DNA of 64,000 bases. Source: Mesostigma viride (lineage: Eukaryota; Streptophyta; Mesostigmatophyceae; Mesostigmatales; Mesostigmataceae). A program made the translations under genes and the position numbers. Shown here piece by piece: positions 49,636 to 59,200 of this stretch. Within the stretch, counting starts at the first letter, position 1, and every line of letters begins with the position of its first letter. The notes under the pieces were generated by a model. It made no database searches. It was not told where the DNA came from and was given only the letters and a program-made list of their open reading frames with translations. Location of the stretch: contig RPFO01000667.1 of NCBI GenBank assembly GCA_009746045.1, positions 1,004,221-1,068,220 of the forward strand, in the 5' to 3' direction.

Positions 49636-51013
49636 ATGAGCAAACGCCTCTCGACGCAACGCAGCCTGGCGGCTGCGCTCGGCAATGAAAATACGCCTGC
49701 AGCTTCGGCTGCAGCTTCGCCCACCGGCCCAGATGGCAACGGTGACACTAGTAGTGCACTGGTGCTCGCCCAGCCTCCCGGGCTCGCCTCGCCATCAGCC
49801 TCGCCTGAACCTAAGCGCAGTCGCTCTGCTGAGCCGCCCTGGGAAGAGCGCTCCTTTGACGTCAACAGCCCCGACTTCTGGCAGCGCAGCCCCGGTTGGA
49901 TTATGGAAGACTTTTATTACGGCAATCACGCCTCGCTTCTAGCCCTGTGCGTGTACCTCACGTCCCACAACCGTGGCCGCTGGCCTGGTGACGGCAGGCT
50001 TGTCGACCCCGCCGAGGCTCTCCCCATCATTCACCGCATGCCTCGCCCCAAGCTTCAACGCTTCGCCCTCTGCTCCCTTGTTGGACGCTCCGAATCCGAG
50101 ATCTGGGCTCCCAAACCGCCCCCCTTCCCCTCCGAAGCCTCCATCCGCACCATCCTCAAGGAAGCTTTCGAGCAGCACGTGACCCCTCTTGCCGCAGATG
50201 TGGCGGCACTTGGCGGCACGCTGGCTGCTGAGCTCCCCACCATCCCCACCGCCACCGCCACCCTCCTCGCCTCCACCCCCCCCCCCCTCCGCCTCCACCG
50301 ACTCCATCACCGCCCAGCTCCGCGACATCGACCAGCGCCTCAAGGATAATGCAATCGCTATCGAGGTCTTGCAGAACACAGCCGGCCTCACCGCCCAGGC
50401 AGTGAAGGACATTGCCGCCAAGCCAGCCCCGGCTGGCCTGGCCGGCGATGCTCCTCCCATCACGACCTGGGCGGACATGCTTAAGCAACATACCACCTCC
50501 ACCACCTCCGCCGTCGCAGCCCAGCTCCAGCGGCAGACGCTCGACCTCCGCGAGGAGGCCGAGCTCGCCAAGCGCAGCCTCAACGTCATTGTCAAGAATC
50601 TCAAGATGGAGGAAGGTGAGAATTCCGAGAAGCTTGCGCGTGCTTTTGAGAGAGAAATCCTTGATCGCATGGGCCTTACTGGTGAGATCGAGCTGGCCGC
50701 CCACCGCCTTCCCCGCGCGCGGGGTAAGGCAGGGCCGCCCCCGCTCCTTCTCACCTTTAAGACCCCGGCGGACAAGATTTCTTTTCTCAGACGCCGCAAG
50801 CGGCTCGAGAAGACTCTCTTCACCCTTGACGACGACTTGACCCTGGCACAGCAACAACGGCGACGGGAGCTATGGCAGACCTACCTCCAGCTCCGGCAGA
50901 CCAAGGCGGGCCAGCCGGTGTACTGGAAGGGGGCGGCCATCTACGTCGGCCACAAGCCCTGGCAAGCGACCCCCTCGACCACCGCGGCCCCAGCAACTCC
51001 AGCCCCAGCCTAG
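49636..51013 (+). CDS. L1-type ORF1 protein (RNA-binding), one homopolymer frameshift
   Basis: It would coat the element RNA. It starts MSKRLSTQRSLAAALGNEN. The first frame runs to a 13-base C run at about 50277-50289, where a one-base slip moves the frame to STDSITAQLRDIDQRLKD; otherwise the frame is open to the TAG at 51011. The heptad-like region DSITAQLRDIDQRLKDNAI and LRQQTLDLREEAELAK-like stretch suggest a coiled coil. Then come an RRM-like part (SLNVIVKNL, PPPLLLTFKTPADKISFL) and a C-terminal domain (TLDDDLTLAQQQRRRELW, VYWKGAAIYVG), the arrangement of L1 ORF1p. No RT follows before the 3' tail at 51395-51455. It is possibly functional apart from the slip, which could be a sequencing error. 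Confidence 0.75.
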
Positions 51014-51455
51014 GGGAATACAGCAGTAGTGTAGAATAGTTAGACAGTGGCCTTGTACATGCCCGCCTAATACAAGCACTATACCAGCTGAGGCCTAGCC
51101 TTTTTAGTCATGTACATGTGTGCCTATGATGTGCCACACTCCAGACGATGCCTAGCCTTATTTAGTAATGCTGTGCCCATGCAGGGAGTCACTCTCTGCT
51201 GAGAAGCCATGCCATAGCTCTTGAATAGCCATGATGATCTTCCCCCTCACAGGCATGCTCCCCCCTTACCCGGGCATAGCGTGATAGACCATGAGGGTGC
51301 GGGTGCCCTGGTGCACCTAGAGCAAGTGTTGTTTACATTCCCACCCTTGCAGGAAGTAGCTTAGAATGTATTATAGGCTCATATGCCCCTTCTCAGGGCT
51401 ATGTGCTACATATACTCCCAACGGAGTTATGTTCCTAATTAATTAATTAATTAAT
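51014..51455 (+). repeat. 3' UTR, hairpin and (TTAA)n tail of the ORF1-only LINE
   Basis: About 380 bp of shared 3' sequence, including GTTTACATTCCCACCCTTGC and ATGCCCCTTCTCAGGG, ends with ACTCC-CAAC-GGAGT (51412-51425), TATGTTCC and (TAAT)n. No reverse transcriptase remnant lies between ORF1 and the tail, so the element is about 1.97 kb in all. Confidence 0.75.
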
Positions 51456-51800
51456 AGCCCTTGCTCAAGAAGGGGCAGATGGCATATAATACATTCTAGG
51501 CTACTTCCTGCAAGGGTGGGAATGTAAACAACACTTGCTCTAGGTGTACTAGGGCACCTGCACCACCCAGAGTCTCGGGCAACTCCCAGCTAAGGGGAGC
51601 CCGTCATAGGTGGGGAAGATCATCATGGCTATACAAGAGCTAGGGCATGGCTTCTCGACAGAGAGCATCTCTCTGCATAGGCATAGCATGGCTAAATTCT
51701 TAATGCAACATCCATGGGGGTCCCATTATAGGCATGTCTTGGCTAAACTCTGAGGGCATCATCCATGGGCCGGGGCCATTATAGGCGCACATGCGCGTGG
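51456..51800 (-). mobile_element. Inverted family B 3' region sharing the same TTAA tract
   Basis: From the TTAA tract outward the sequence is the reverse complement of 51190-51400 (GCAAGGGTGGGAATGTAAAC, ATCATCATGGCTATAC, GCATGGCTTCTCGACAGAG). The arms are long and similar, so 51180-51720 forms a large inverted repeat. The hairpin just before the tail is missing on this arm. Confidence 0.75.
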
Positions 51801-52576
51801 ACATAGCAGCAATCGGCGGCACGCTGACTGCTGAACTTCCTCACATTTCCACCGCCGCCGCCTCCACCTCCACGGCCATTTCCGCCTCCACTGCCGACAT
51901 CAAAGCCCAGCTCCTCGACCTCGACCAACGCCTTCAAGCCACCGCCAACGCCCTTGAGAGCTTGCATGACACCGCCGGCCTCACCGCCCAGGCGGTGAAG
52001 GACATCGCCGCCCAGCCGGCGCCTGCTGGCTCGGCCGGCGATGCTCCCTCCACCTGGGCGGACTTGCTTAAGCAGCACACCACCTCCACCACCTCCACCA
52101 TCTCGGCACAACTCAAGCAACAAGCCCTCGACCTTCGCGAGGAAGCCGACATCGCCCGGCGCAGCCACAATGTCATCGTCAAGCACTTCGACCAGCAGGC
52201 AGGTGAGACCTCCACGAGCCTTCTTGAGGCATTTAAGCGCGCCATTCTTGCCCCCATGTTACTCACTGGTGAGCTGGACATGTCGGCTGTCCGCCTCCCC
52301 CGCGCGCGGGGGAAGGCTGGCCCGGCCCCCGTGCTCCTCACCTTTAAGTACATGGCGGACAAGCTGGCGTTCCTTAAATGCCGCAAGAAGCTCTCGGAGA
52401 CTCGCTTCACGCTGGACGACGACTTGACCCTGGCCCAGCAACAACGGCGACGCGAGCTATGGCCGGCCTACCTTCAGCTCCGGCAGAGCGCAAGGGGGAA
52501 GCCGGTATACTGGAGGGGGGCGGTCATCCACGTTGACCACAAGCCCTGGCAGCCCCCTCCTGCCACCTCAGACTAG
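51791..52576 (+). CDS. 5'-truncated LINE ORF1 protein gene
   Basis: The frame is open for 261 codons and colinear with ORF1 from the coiled-coil region on: KAQLLDLDQRLQATANAL, LREEADIARRSHNVIVKHF, VRLPRARGKAGPAPVLLTF, FTLDDDLTLAQQQRRREL, VYWRGAVIHVDHKPW. The N-terminal 190 or so residues are missing; the break at about 51800 abuts the inverted 3' region. The frame is uninterrupted, but without the original start it is a fragment. Confidence 0.7.
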   Translation: MRVDIAAIGGTLTAELPHISTAAASTSTAISASTADIKAQLLDLDQRLQATANALESLHDTAGLTAQAVKDIAAQPAPAGSAGDAPSTWADLLKQHTTSTTSTISAQLKQQALDLREEADIARRSHNVIVKHFDQQAGETSTSLLEAFKRAILAPMLLTGELDMSAVRLPRARGKAGPAPVLLTFKYMADKLAFLKCRKKLSETRFTLDDDLTLAQQQRRRELWPAYLQLRQSARGKPVYWRGAVIHVDHKPWQPPPATSD

Positions 52577-52719
52577 GAATATATATTAAAAATATAATTA
52601 CTTACAGCAGAGTGAAATCACTCAAACCAAAGCAAACGCCCAGCTATAAACCTATATACAGAGCCATGTCAAAGCTCTATACTACGATAAGACCAATGGA
52701 AACGCCTAACGGGAGGAAC

Positions 52720-53249
52720 CTAATAGCCCTGCTGCACCGCAAAATCAGCCCGCGTACGGCGGAGCATGATGTCCGCCATGGCCCGAGTCAGCGCCACCGA
52801 CAAGCGCTGACGCCAATATGACGTCCAGGTCCGCGCCGACCATGGGGCCCGCTGGCCCTCCAGGTCCAGCCGGTCCTCCCGGAGCCGGCAACACTCCTTG
52901 AAGAAGGCGGAGGTCAGGGGCCCCATGGCCCCAAACTCCTCCAGGACAAAGGGCACCACACGATGGTGCCCGACGTCGCCGTAGGCCAGGAGCTTGGCCC
53001 GCTCCGCCCGGTCCGCCGTGTAACCTGCCGTGAGGGAGGCCCCAGCCACGTGGCTAAGAGCCAAGGGCCGCGCCACCGAAACGTCAATAAGCAGATGCCG
53101 GCCACCCCCTCAAAGTCCAGCACCACGATGTCAGGCCGGTGGTTGGGGGAATAGAAGGCAGCGCCATCCGCATCCTCGGACCGGATGTTCGCGTGGGGGA
53201 AAACCGACCGAATCATGGCGAGCACCACCGTCAGGAGGACAGTGTGCAA
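52720..53249 (-). pseudogene. C-terminal fragment of another retroelement ORF, possible PD-(D/E)XK endonuclease part
   Basis: Two overlapping minus-strand frames join near 53100: ANIRSEDADGAAFYSPNHRP then DIVVLDFEGVAG, continuing as RHLLIDVSVARPLA and AERAKLLAYGDVGHHRVVP then FVLEEFGAMGP. The spacing RPDIVV..DVSV resembles the restriction-like endonuclease motif seen at the C-terminus of some non-LTR retrotransposons. That reading is inference; the frame is shifted once and no RT is attached. Confidence 0.4.
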
Positions 53250-53297
53250 ATACTAGGAATATATATAATAATAAATAATACTAGGAATATATATACC

Positions 53298-53725
53298 AGT
53301 AGTGTAGATTAGTAAGGCTTAGCCTAGCATGTGGCCCACGCGCATGTGCGCCCATAATGGCCCCCATGGATGATGCCTTCAACATTTAGCCATGCTTTGT
53401 CTATAATGGGACCCCCATGGATGTTGCATTAAGAACTTCGCCATGCTATGCCATGCAGAGAGATGCTCTCTGTCGAGAAGCCATGCCCTAGCCCTTGCAT
53501 AGCCATGATGATCTTCCTCCCCCGTGCCAGGATCCCCTTAGCTGGGTTGAACCTGAGACAGCATGGTGGTGCCGGTGCCCTTGCGGCACCTAGAGCAAGT
53601 GTTGCTTACATTCCCACCCTTGCATGAAGTAGCCTAGGATGTATTTAAAGCCATATGCCCCTTCTCAGGGATATGTGCTACATTGACTCCCAACGGAGTG
53701 ATGTTGATAATTAATTAATTAATTA
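53298..53725 (+). repeat. Family B LINE 3' region with hairpin and (TTAA)n tail
   Basis: It contains GAGAAGCCATGCCCTAGCCC, GTGTTGCTTACATTCCCACC, TGCCCCTTCTCAGGG, then ACTCC-CAAC-GGAGT (53684-53697), GATGTTGA and (TAAT)n. Its left end (ACCAGTAGTGTAGATTAG, GCCTAGCATGTGGCCCAC) is the inverse of 53727-53775, just beyond the tail, so it too is tail-to-tail with the minus-strand copy that follows. Confidence 0.7.
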
Positions 53726-53748
53726 ATGCGCGTGGGCCACATGCTAGG

Positions 53749-55290
53749 CTAAGCCTGACTAATCTGCACTACTGGTATATAGTCTGAGGTGGCAGGAGGG
53801 GCCTGCCAGGGCCTGTGGTCAACGTGGATGACCGCCCCCCTCCAGTATACCGGCTTCCCCCTTGCGCTCTGCCGGAGCTGAAGGTAGGTCTTCCATGGCT
53901 CGCGTCGCCGCTGTTGCTGGGCCAGGGTCAAGTCGTCGTCCAGCGTGAAGCGAGTCTCCGAGAGCTTCTTGCGGCATTTAAGAAACGCCACCTTGTCCGC
54001 CATGTACTTAAAGGTGAGGAGCACGGGTGCCGGGCCAGCCTTACCCCGCGCGCGGGGGAGGCGGACAGCCGACATCCGCAGCTCACCAGTGAGTTGCATG
54101 GGGGCAAAAATGTCGCGCTTGAATGTCGCAAGAAGGCTCGCGGAGGTCTCACCTGCCGGCTGGTCGAAGTGCTTGACGATGACATTGTGGCTGCGCTGGG
54201 TGATGTCGGCCTCCTCGCGAAGGTCGAGGGCAAGCTTGTTGCTTGAGTTGTGCCGCGATGGTGGAGGTGGTGGAGGTGGTGTGATGCTTAAGCAAGTCCG
54301 CCCAGGACCGTGGTGGGTGCATCACCGGCCGGGCCAGCAGGTGCCGGCTGGGCGGCGATGTCCTTCACTGCCTGGGCGGTGAGGCCGGTGGTGTCATGCA
54401 AGCACTCAAGGGCGGTGGCGGTGGCTTGAAGGCGTTGGTCGAGGTCGAGGAGCTGGGCTTTGATGTCGGCAGTGGAGGCAGAAATGGCAGTGGAGGTGGA
54501 GTCGGCGGTGGTGGAGAGGTGAGGAAGTTCAGTAGCCAGCGTGCCCCCCATTGCTGCCACATCGGCGGCAAGGGGGGTCACGTGCTGCTGAAAGGCTTCC
54601 GTAAGGATGGAACGAAGGGTGGGGGCGGAGATGGATGGAGCCCAGATCTCGCCGTCAGAGCGCTGGAGAAGGGAGTTGAGGATGGCATGCTGGAGGCGGG
54701 GGCGGGGGGATGCGAAAACCATGCTGACGTTGTGCCAGCGGCGGCCGTCGGTGCAGAGGAGGCGATTGGTACGTGTCGTGGAGATGGAGGCACAGGTCGT
54801 AAAGCGAGGCGTAGCCCCCGTAGAAGATGCAGTGCATAGCATCGGACGGAGACATGTTGGTCCAGTCGTGATCATTGACCTGGAAAGGTTGGGGCCGAAA
54901 GCGCGGTTCCGAGGGGCGTGAAGACCCTCCTGTTTTGTCGGCTGAGCGGGTGCGTTTAGGGTCAGGCGATGCAGTGAGCCCGGGAGGGTTCGGGGCGACC
55001 ACCAGTGCTCGACTAGTGTCACCGCTGCCTGCCGGATCTGAGGGCAAAGCTGCAGCCTGAGCTGCCGCATTTTCATGGCCAAGCGCATCCGCTAAACTGC
55101 GTTGCGTCGAGGAGCGTTTGCTCGTCATATATTGCGTTTTAGATTCGGAAAATTATATCAGCATGTGCGTCTTAGAAAGATGAAGCGATAGTGATATTCA
55201 CGGCTGAATTCGGTGCTCAAACGTGAAAGTTATGAGCTCCACCGTCAGCCATGGCTACCTCGTGGCTCGTGGCTCGTCCCACGCGCATGT
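53749..55290 (-). pseudogene. LINE ORF1 gene, frameshifted, with 5' leader
   Basis: Starts at 55128 (MTSKRSSTQRSLADALGHEN) behind the same leader as 49480-49635. The protein is spread over three frames: the N-terminus to about 54760, LRSILTEAFQQHVTPLAADV and LLDLDQRLQATATALE to about 54300, and VRLPRARGKAGPAPVLLTF, FTLDDDLTLAQQQRRRE and VYWRGAVIHVDHRPW to 53749. At least two frameshifts make it a pseudogene. It is inverted relative to the copy at 49636. Confidence 0.75.
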
Positions 55291-55329
55291 GCGCCCATAA
55301 TACCTGATGCCCATAAAACCAACTGAGAT

Positions 55330-55500
55330 ATGTTACAATTTAATTTTAATGCTACTATAATACGAGTCGTAAAAAAACGATTCGTAATCTTTACGCCTCG
55401 TATAGAAGCTCAATTACAGCATAGTTCCCGTACATAGCAGAGTCGTAAAAAAGACAAGTCGTACTAACTTATAGTCTTATACGAGTCGTTATTTCATCGT
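55330..55500. repeat. TACGAGTCGT-repeat insert in an ORF1 fragment
   Basis: A 150-bp AT-rich segment with ATACGAGTCGTAAAAAAACG at the left, GAGTCGTAAAAAAGACAAG in the middle and TATACGAGTCGTTATTTC at the right. It interrupts the alignment of the minus-strand ORF1 fragment at 55500. It is possibly a small transposable element; ends and target duplication are not clear. Confidence 0.4.
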
Positions 55501-55720
55501 CTAGTGTTTTGCTGTGCCAGGGTCAAGTCGTCGTCCAGCGTGTAGGGGGTCCCCACGAGCCGCTTGTACGTGACTTTTGAGATACAGCAGCTTGTCCGCC
55601 ATGTATTCAAAGGTGAGGAGCAGCAGGGGCGGTCCAGCCTTACCCCGCGAGCCATGCATGGGGGAAGGCGGGTAGCCTCCAGCCATAACACCAATGAGGG
55701 CGATGGGGGCAAGGATTTCA
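55501..55720 (-). pseudogene. Third minus-strand ORF1 fragment
   Basis: Frames carry YTLDDDLTLAQQ, LLTFEYMADKLLYLKS and PPSPMHGSRGKAGPPL, matching the C-terminal RRM part of ORF1 with frame changes. Bases 55725-56055 beyond it hold nothing that I recognise. Confidence 0.6.
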
Positions 55721-56059
55721 ACACCAAGGAATCAACACCGATCCAGTCCATAAATAAGGGAGTTGTTTTGACAATTCGGTGGGAACCTCTATGAATAGTA
55801 GCATGTCCACGCACGTGGACAACCCACATTGTTACCGGGAGCCTGGTATACAAAATTGGGCACTGGAATGGCGCTAGCTTTCAATAGACAGCAGCGGTGA
55901 CAGGCCCGTGCAGAAAAACCCACAGCACCTTAGCAACAAACATATCGCATTGACACATCTGACATGTCGAAAATTATCACTAACCGCGGGCTAGTGCCCG
56001 TTGCCAGGTGCCAAATTGCCACTTGTACGGCATGTCATCCACGTATATACATTCCCAGC

Positions 56060-56150
56060 TAGAATGATCTCATTCCTACTATTCCATCCCACTGAGGACG
56101 ATTTGAGAAAACTAATCTATGCTCACGTGACGCATCCTACACGCAGATTG
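56060..56150 (+). repeat. Decayed family A LINE tail
   Basis: ATTCCATCCCACTGAGGAC is followed, after a 19-bp interruption, by ATGCTCACGTGACGCA. The right half of the hairpin and the tail are lost. Confidence 0.5.
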
Positions 56151-56207
56151 ATTATTAGTTACTTCATACATTCCCTGACTGGTGGGGCTGGACATGCTGC
56201 TCAAGAC

Positions 56208-59200
56208 TTAAGCACCGGGTATGCAGCTGTCGCTTTGTTCGTCACAAACCTCCCCATACTGACACAATAAAAGGTCCGGCTCGCTAACACACGCGCCATC
56301 ACGACACTTGTCCAGGGAGCAAAACTGGCCATCGTTACAGTCAGCATTAGAAGAACACTGGGCGGAGCCTGCACAGATGTCAGCATGAGAGGAACACGTG
56401 GCGGAGCACCGATGTCAGTGTTAGAGGACCACTGGGCGGAGCCTGCACGGATGGCCAATGCCAGTGGTGTGAAGCGGTACACCGCAGGTATGGGAGGCTT
56501 CAACCAGCAGCCATACGTGACTCAGCAGAGCCTGCATGGGGTGACTGTTGGTACAAATCATTTTTTTTGTAGCCCGCTCAAGCTACTTCAGAAATGATCA
56601 TGGCAGGAGCGGTGCATGGCTGAACAGCATGCATCAGAGCTGTGAGCTTTGGGCGTGCCAGTATCATTGGCAGGTCTGTGCATGATGCTGGCTCAATTTG
56701 CAAACTACTCTTTCAGGTGGCATAAGGCGATAGCCCAGTGGTTGTGCAACCAAAGTCGCTATCCCTTTTCCTTTTCATGACAGCCGGTCAAAACATTCGT
56801 CTAACATTCAATACTGGACCATGGTGTGCATGATAGCACACTGATGGGTACATTCACACTTCACTACCAGCCTGTTATAATAATATAGCACATTATTAAA
56901 TCCATAATGCCTACCTCTGAACGTGCATGAATTTAGTAGAAAAGTTCAGGAACTCATACAGCAGAATCTCTTATACAGAACTCTTGGCAAAGGCAATGAT
57001 AACTAGTTCACACAACTCTAGCCACCCGCGCCACCCCGCTTACCCTTGCAGCTGGGAAAGTGAACGGCCCCGATGTACGTGGCCGAGCGCGACGCCCTGG
57101 TCTCCCAGGGACCCACGAAATAGAAGCTGCAGCCGTCCATCGGGTCCACCGCCATGCTGCTCTGGCCGCCAAACGAGGAGGTGGCGGACGCCGCCGTGCC
57201 GGCGATTAGAAGCGTCTCGGGACTCGGCATGCTGCCAGGTGGCGCAAACGCGACCCTACCGGTATAGTACAGGCTGGGGTAAACGTTCCTGCTGGAATCC
57301 GCCACGGAGTAGCCGAGGGCAACGTTCCCTTCTCCGTCCAACGCGGCGTGGGGGAGCCAGCGGTGCGCCCCGTCGTAGGGGAGGACCCCGTCCTGGGACC
57401 TCTCCCAGGGGCCCGCAATGCCTGACGTCGGGTCGACCGATCGGCGCAGCTCCACCCACATGATGCCGGCCTGCGAGGTTGACCAGTGCGCATGAGGAAA
57501 AGAACAGCACCTGCCAGTGAGTTGCTATGAGGAGATAAGAGTACTCTCACCATTTCTATTTGCTAATCCTGCGAACAAGTGGGTGAGTGGTGACAATGCT
57601 GCTATGCGAGCTCTATAGTAGTATGAGGAGGAAACCGTAGAGGGGGGTTGTGGAGGACCCTAGCTAATGCACGACGACTTGGTCAGCTTTATTGGATGGA
57701 CCACTGTGGGCTGGAACAGATATCAAGATATGCCGAGGTATGGGGGTTAGATTACTATATGTGCCACTGTATACACAATAATAGTAATACAGTATAACTG
57801 TATTAGATATCAAGATAGATCATCCGCAACCCAAGGAGACAGTATATCACGCCTGGGTGCAGCCTGATAGTAGATCTCTGTCAGTATGTCGGTACATCCT
57901 TGAAGGCACAACAGATTGGGTAGAGGTTCATTAACATTCCTGCATGCTAGTGCAATCATCCGAATTCTCGTAACTTTATTCATTTCATTAGAGACAATTC
58001 GATTGATGCACTTCGTAGCAGCACTGTTTACATCATTAATGGGCACTTGGCAACAAATAGGAGCGTTAGCACCCACGTTGTTTACAGTTCCTGTGCACAC
58101 TTGGGCATGCTCAATAAAAATTGGGATCAAGGTGCCACAACCAGGGGCACTCACATTCACGCTCACATGGGCATTACATTAGTGCTCTCAGGGGCACTTA
58201 CATGCTCTGAGAGACATATACGTTAGCGGCTCAGCATATGGTCCCTGCCTCCCTGGAGAGGTTCCTAGTGCGTTGACGATTCTTCAGGAGCAAGGTCTGG
58301 CCCAAGAAATCACAGAGCCGCTCAGAAATCACGGAGCCGCTCAGCATTGTGATCACGCACCTTCTAGTAGTATGAGTGACAGGACTAACCATAGGACTAC
58401 GCGCGGCCATCTACGTGAGTGCAAGTTCCGTAGGTGACACTGACCACTATGAGTCGGTGTGCAAGAATAGGCCTCGTGTTGGACAGCACGATGCCCACAA
58501 GGGGATGCTTTGTCTGCTGCAAGACATCTCGATCAGTGTCTTAGGGGCGACTCTTCCCGTGGCAAGAAGCGCAAGCAGCAGAAAAAATGAAAAAAACTCT
58601 CTGTTTATTTTTAACCCTGCGTGGCAGTGAAGGCCTTCCAGGGGTTCATCAACATCCCTACGGATGTCATTTGGGTTAACCCGTTAAATAAACAGAGAGT
58701 TTTTTTCATTTTTTCTGCTGCTTGCGCTTCTTGCCTCGGGAAGAGTGGCCCCTAAGACACTGATCGAGATGTCTTGCAGCAGACAAAGCATCCCCTTGTG
58801 GGCATCCTGCTGTCCAACACGAGGCCTGTTTAGATACCACCGAATATCATACATAGTAATAACAGAAAAAAATAGTAGTAAGTATGTAAACCATAATCAT
58901 TCTCGATAGATACATACATATATGCCACTGTTCCAGCCAGAGGGGTACGTCGTCATGCCGCTGCCTGTGCCTGTTCAGTGATCCGCTTGATGAAAAACAA
59001 ACTGCTAGATAAGATCGAGTAAAACGATGCCACCCTATCGTAAAATGTCACCAGATAGGAAATAGAAATTTCGAATAGGAATGTCAGATAGAAACATTGC
59101 CTGGATAGTGATGTCGCCGCAACGTGGGCACATACGCCAAGATAACCCAGACCTCTTTTCTCACAACATAGTTCAAGCACCTCCATTGGGCACATCCATA

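Noticed and set aside
56714-56760. tRNA gene or SINE A box (TAGCCCAGTGGTTG)
   Set aside because: No B box or cloverleaf follows.
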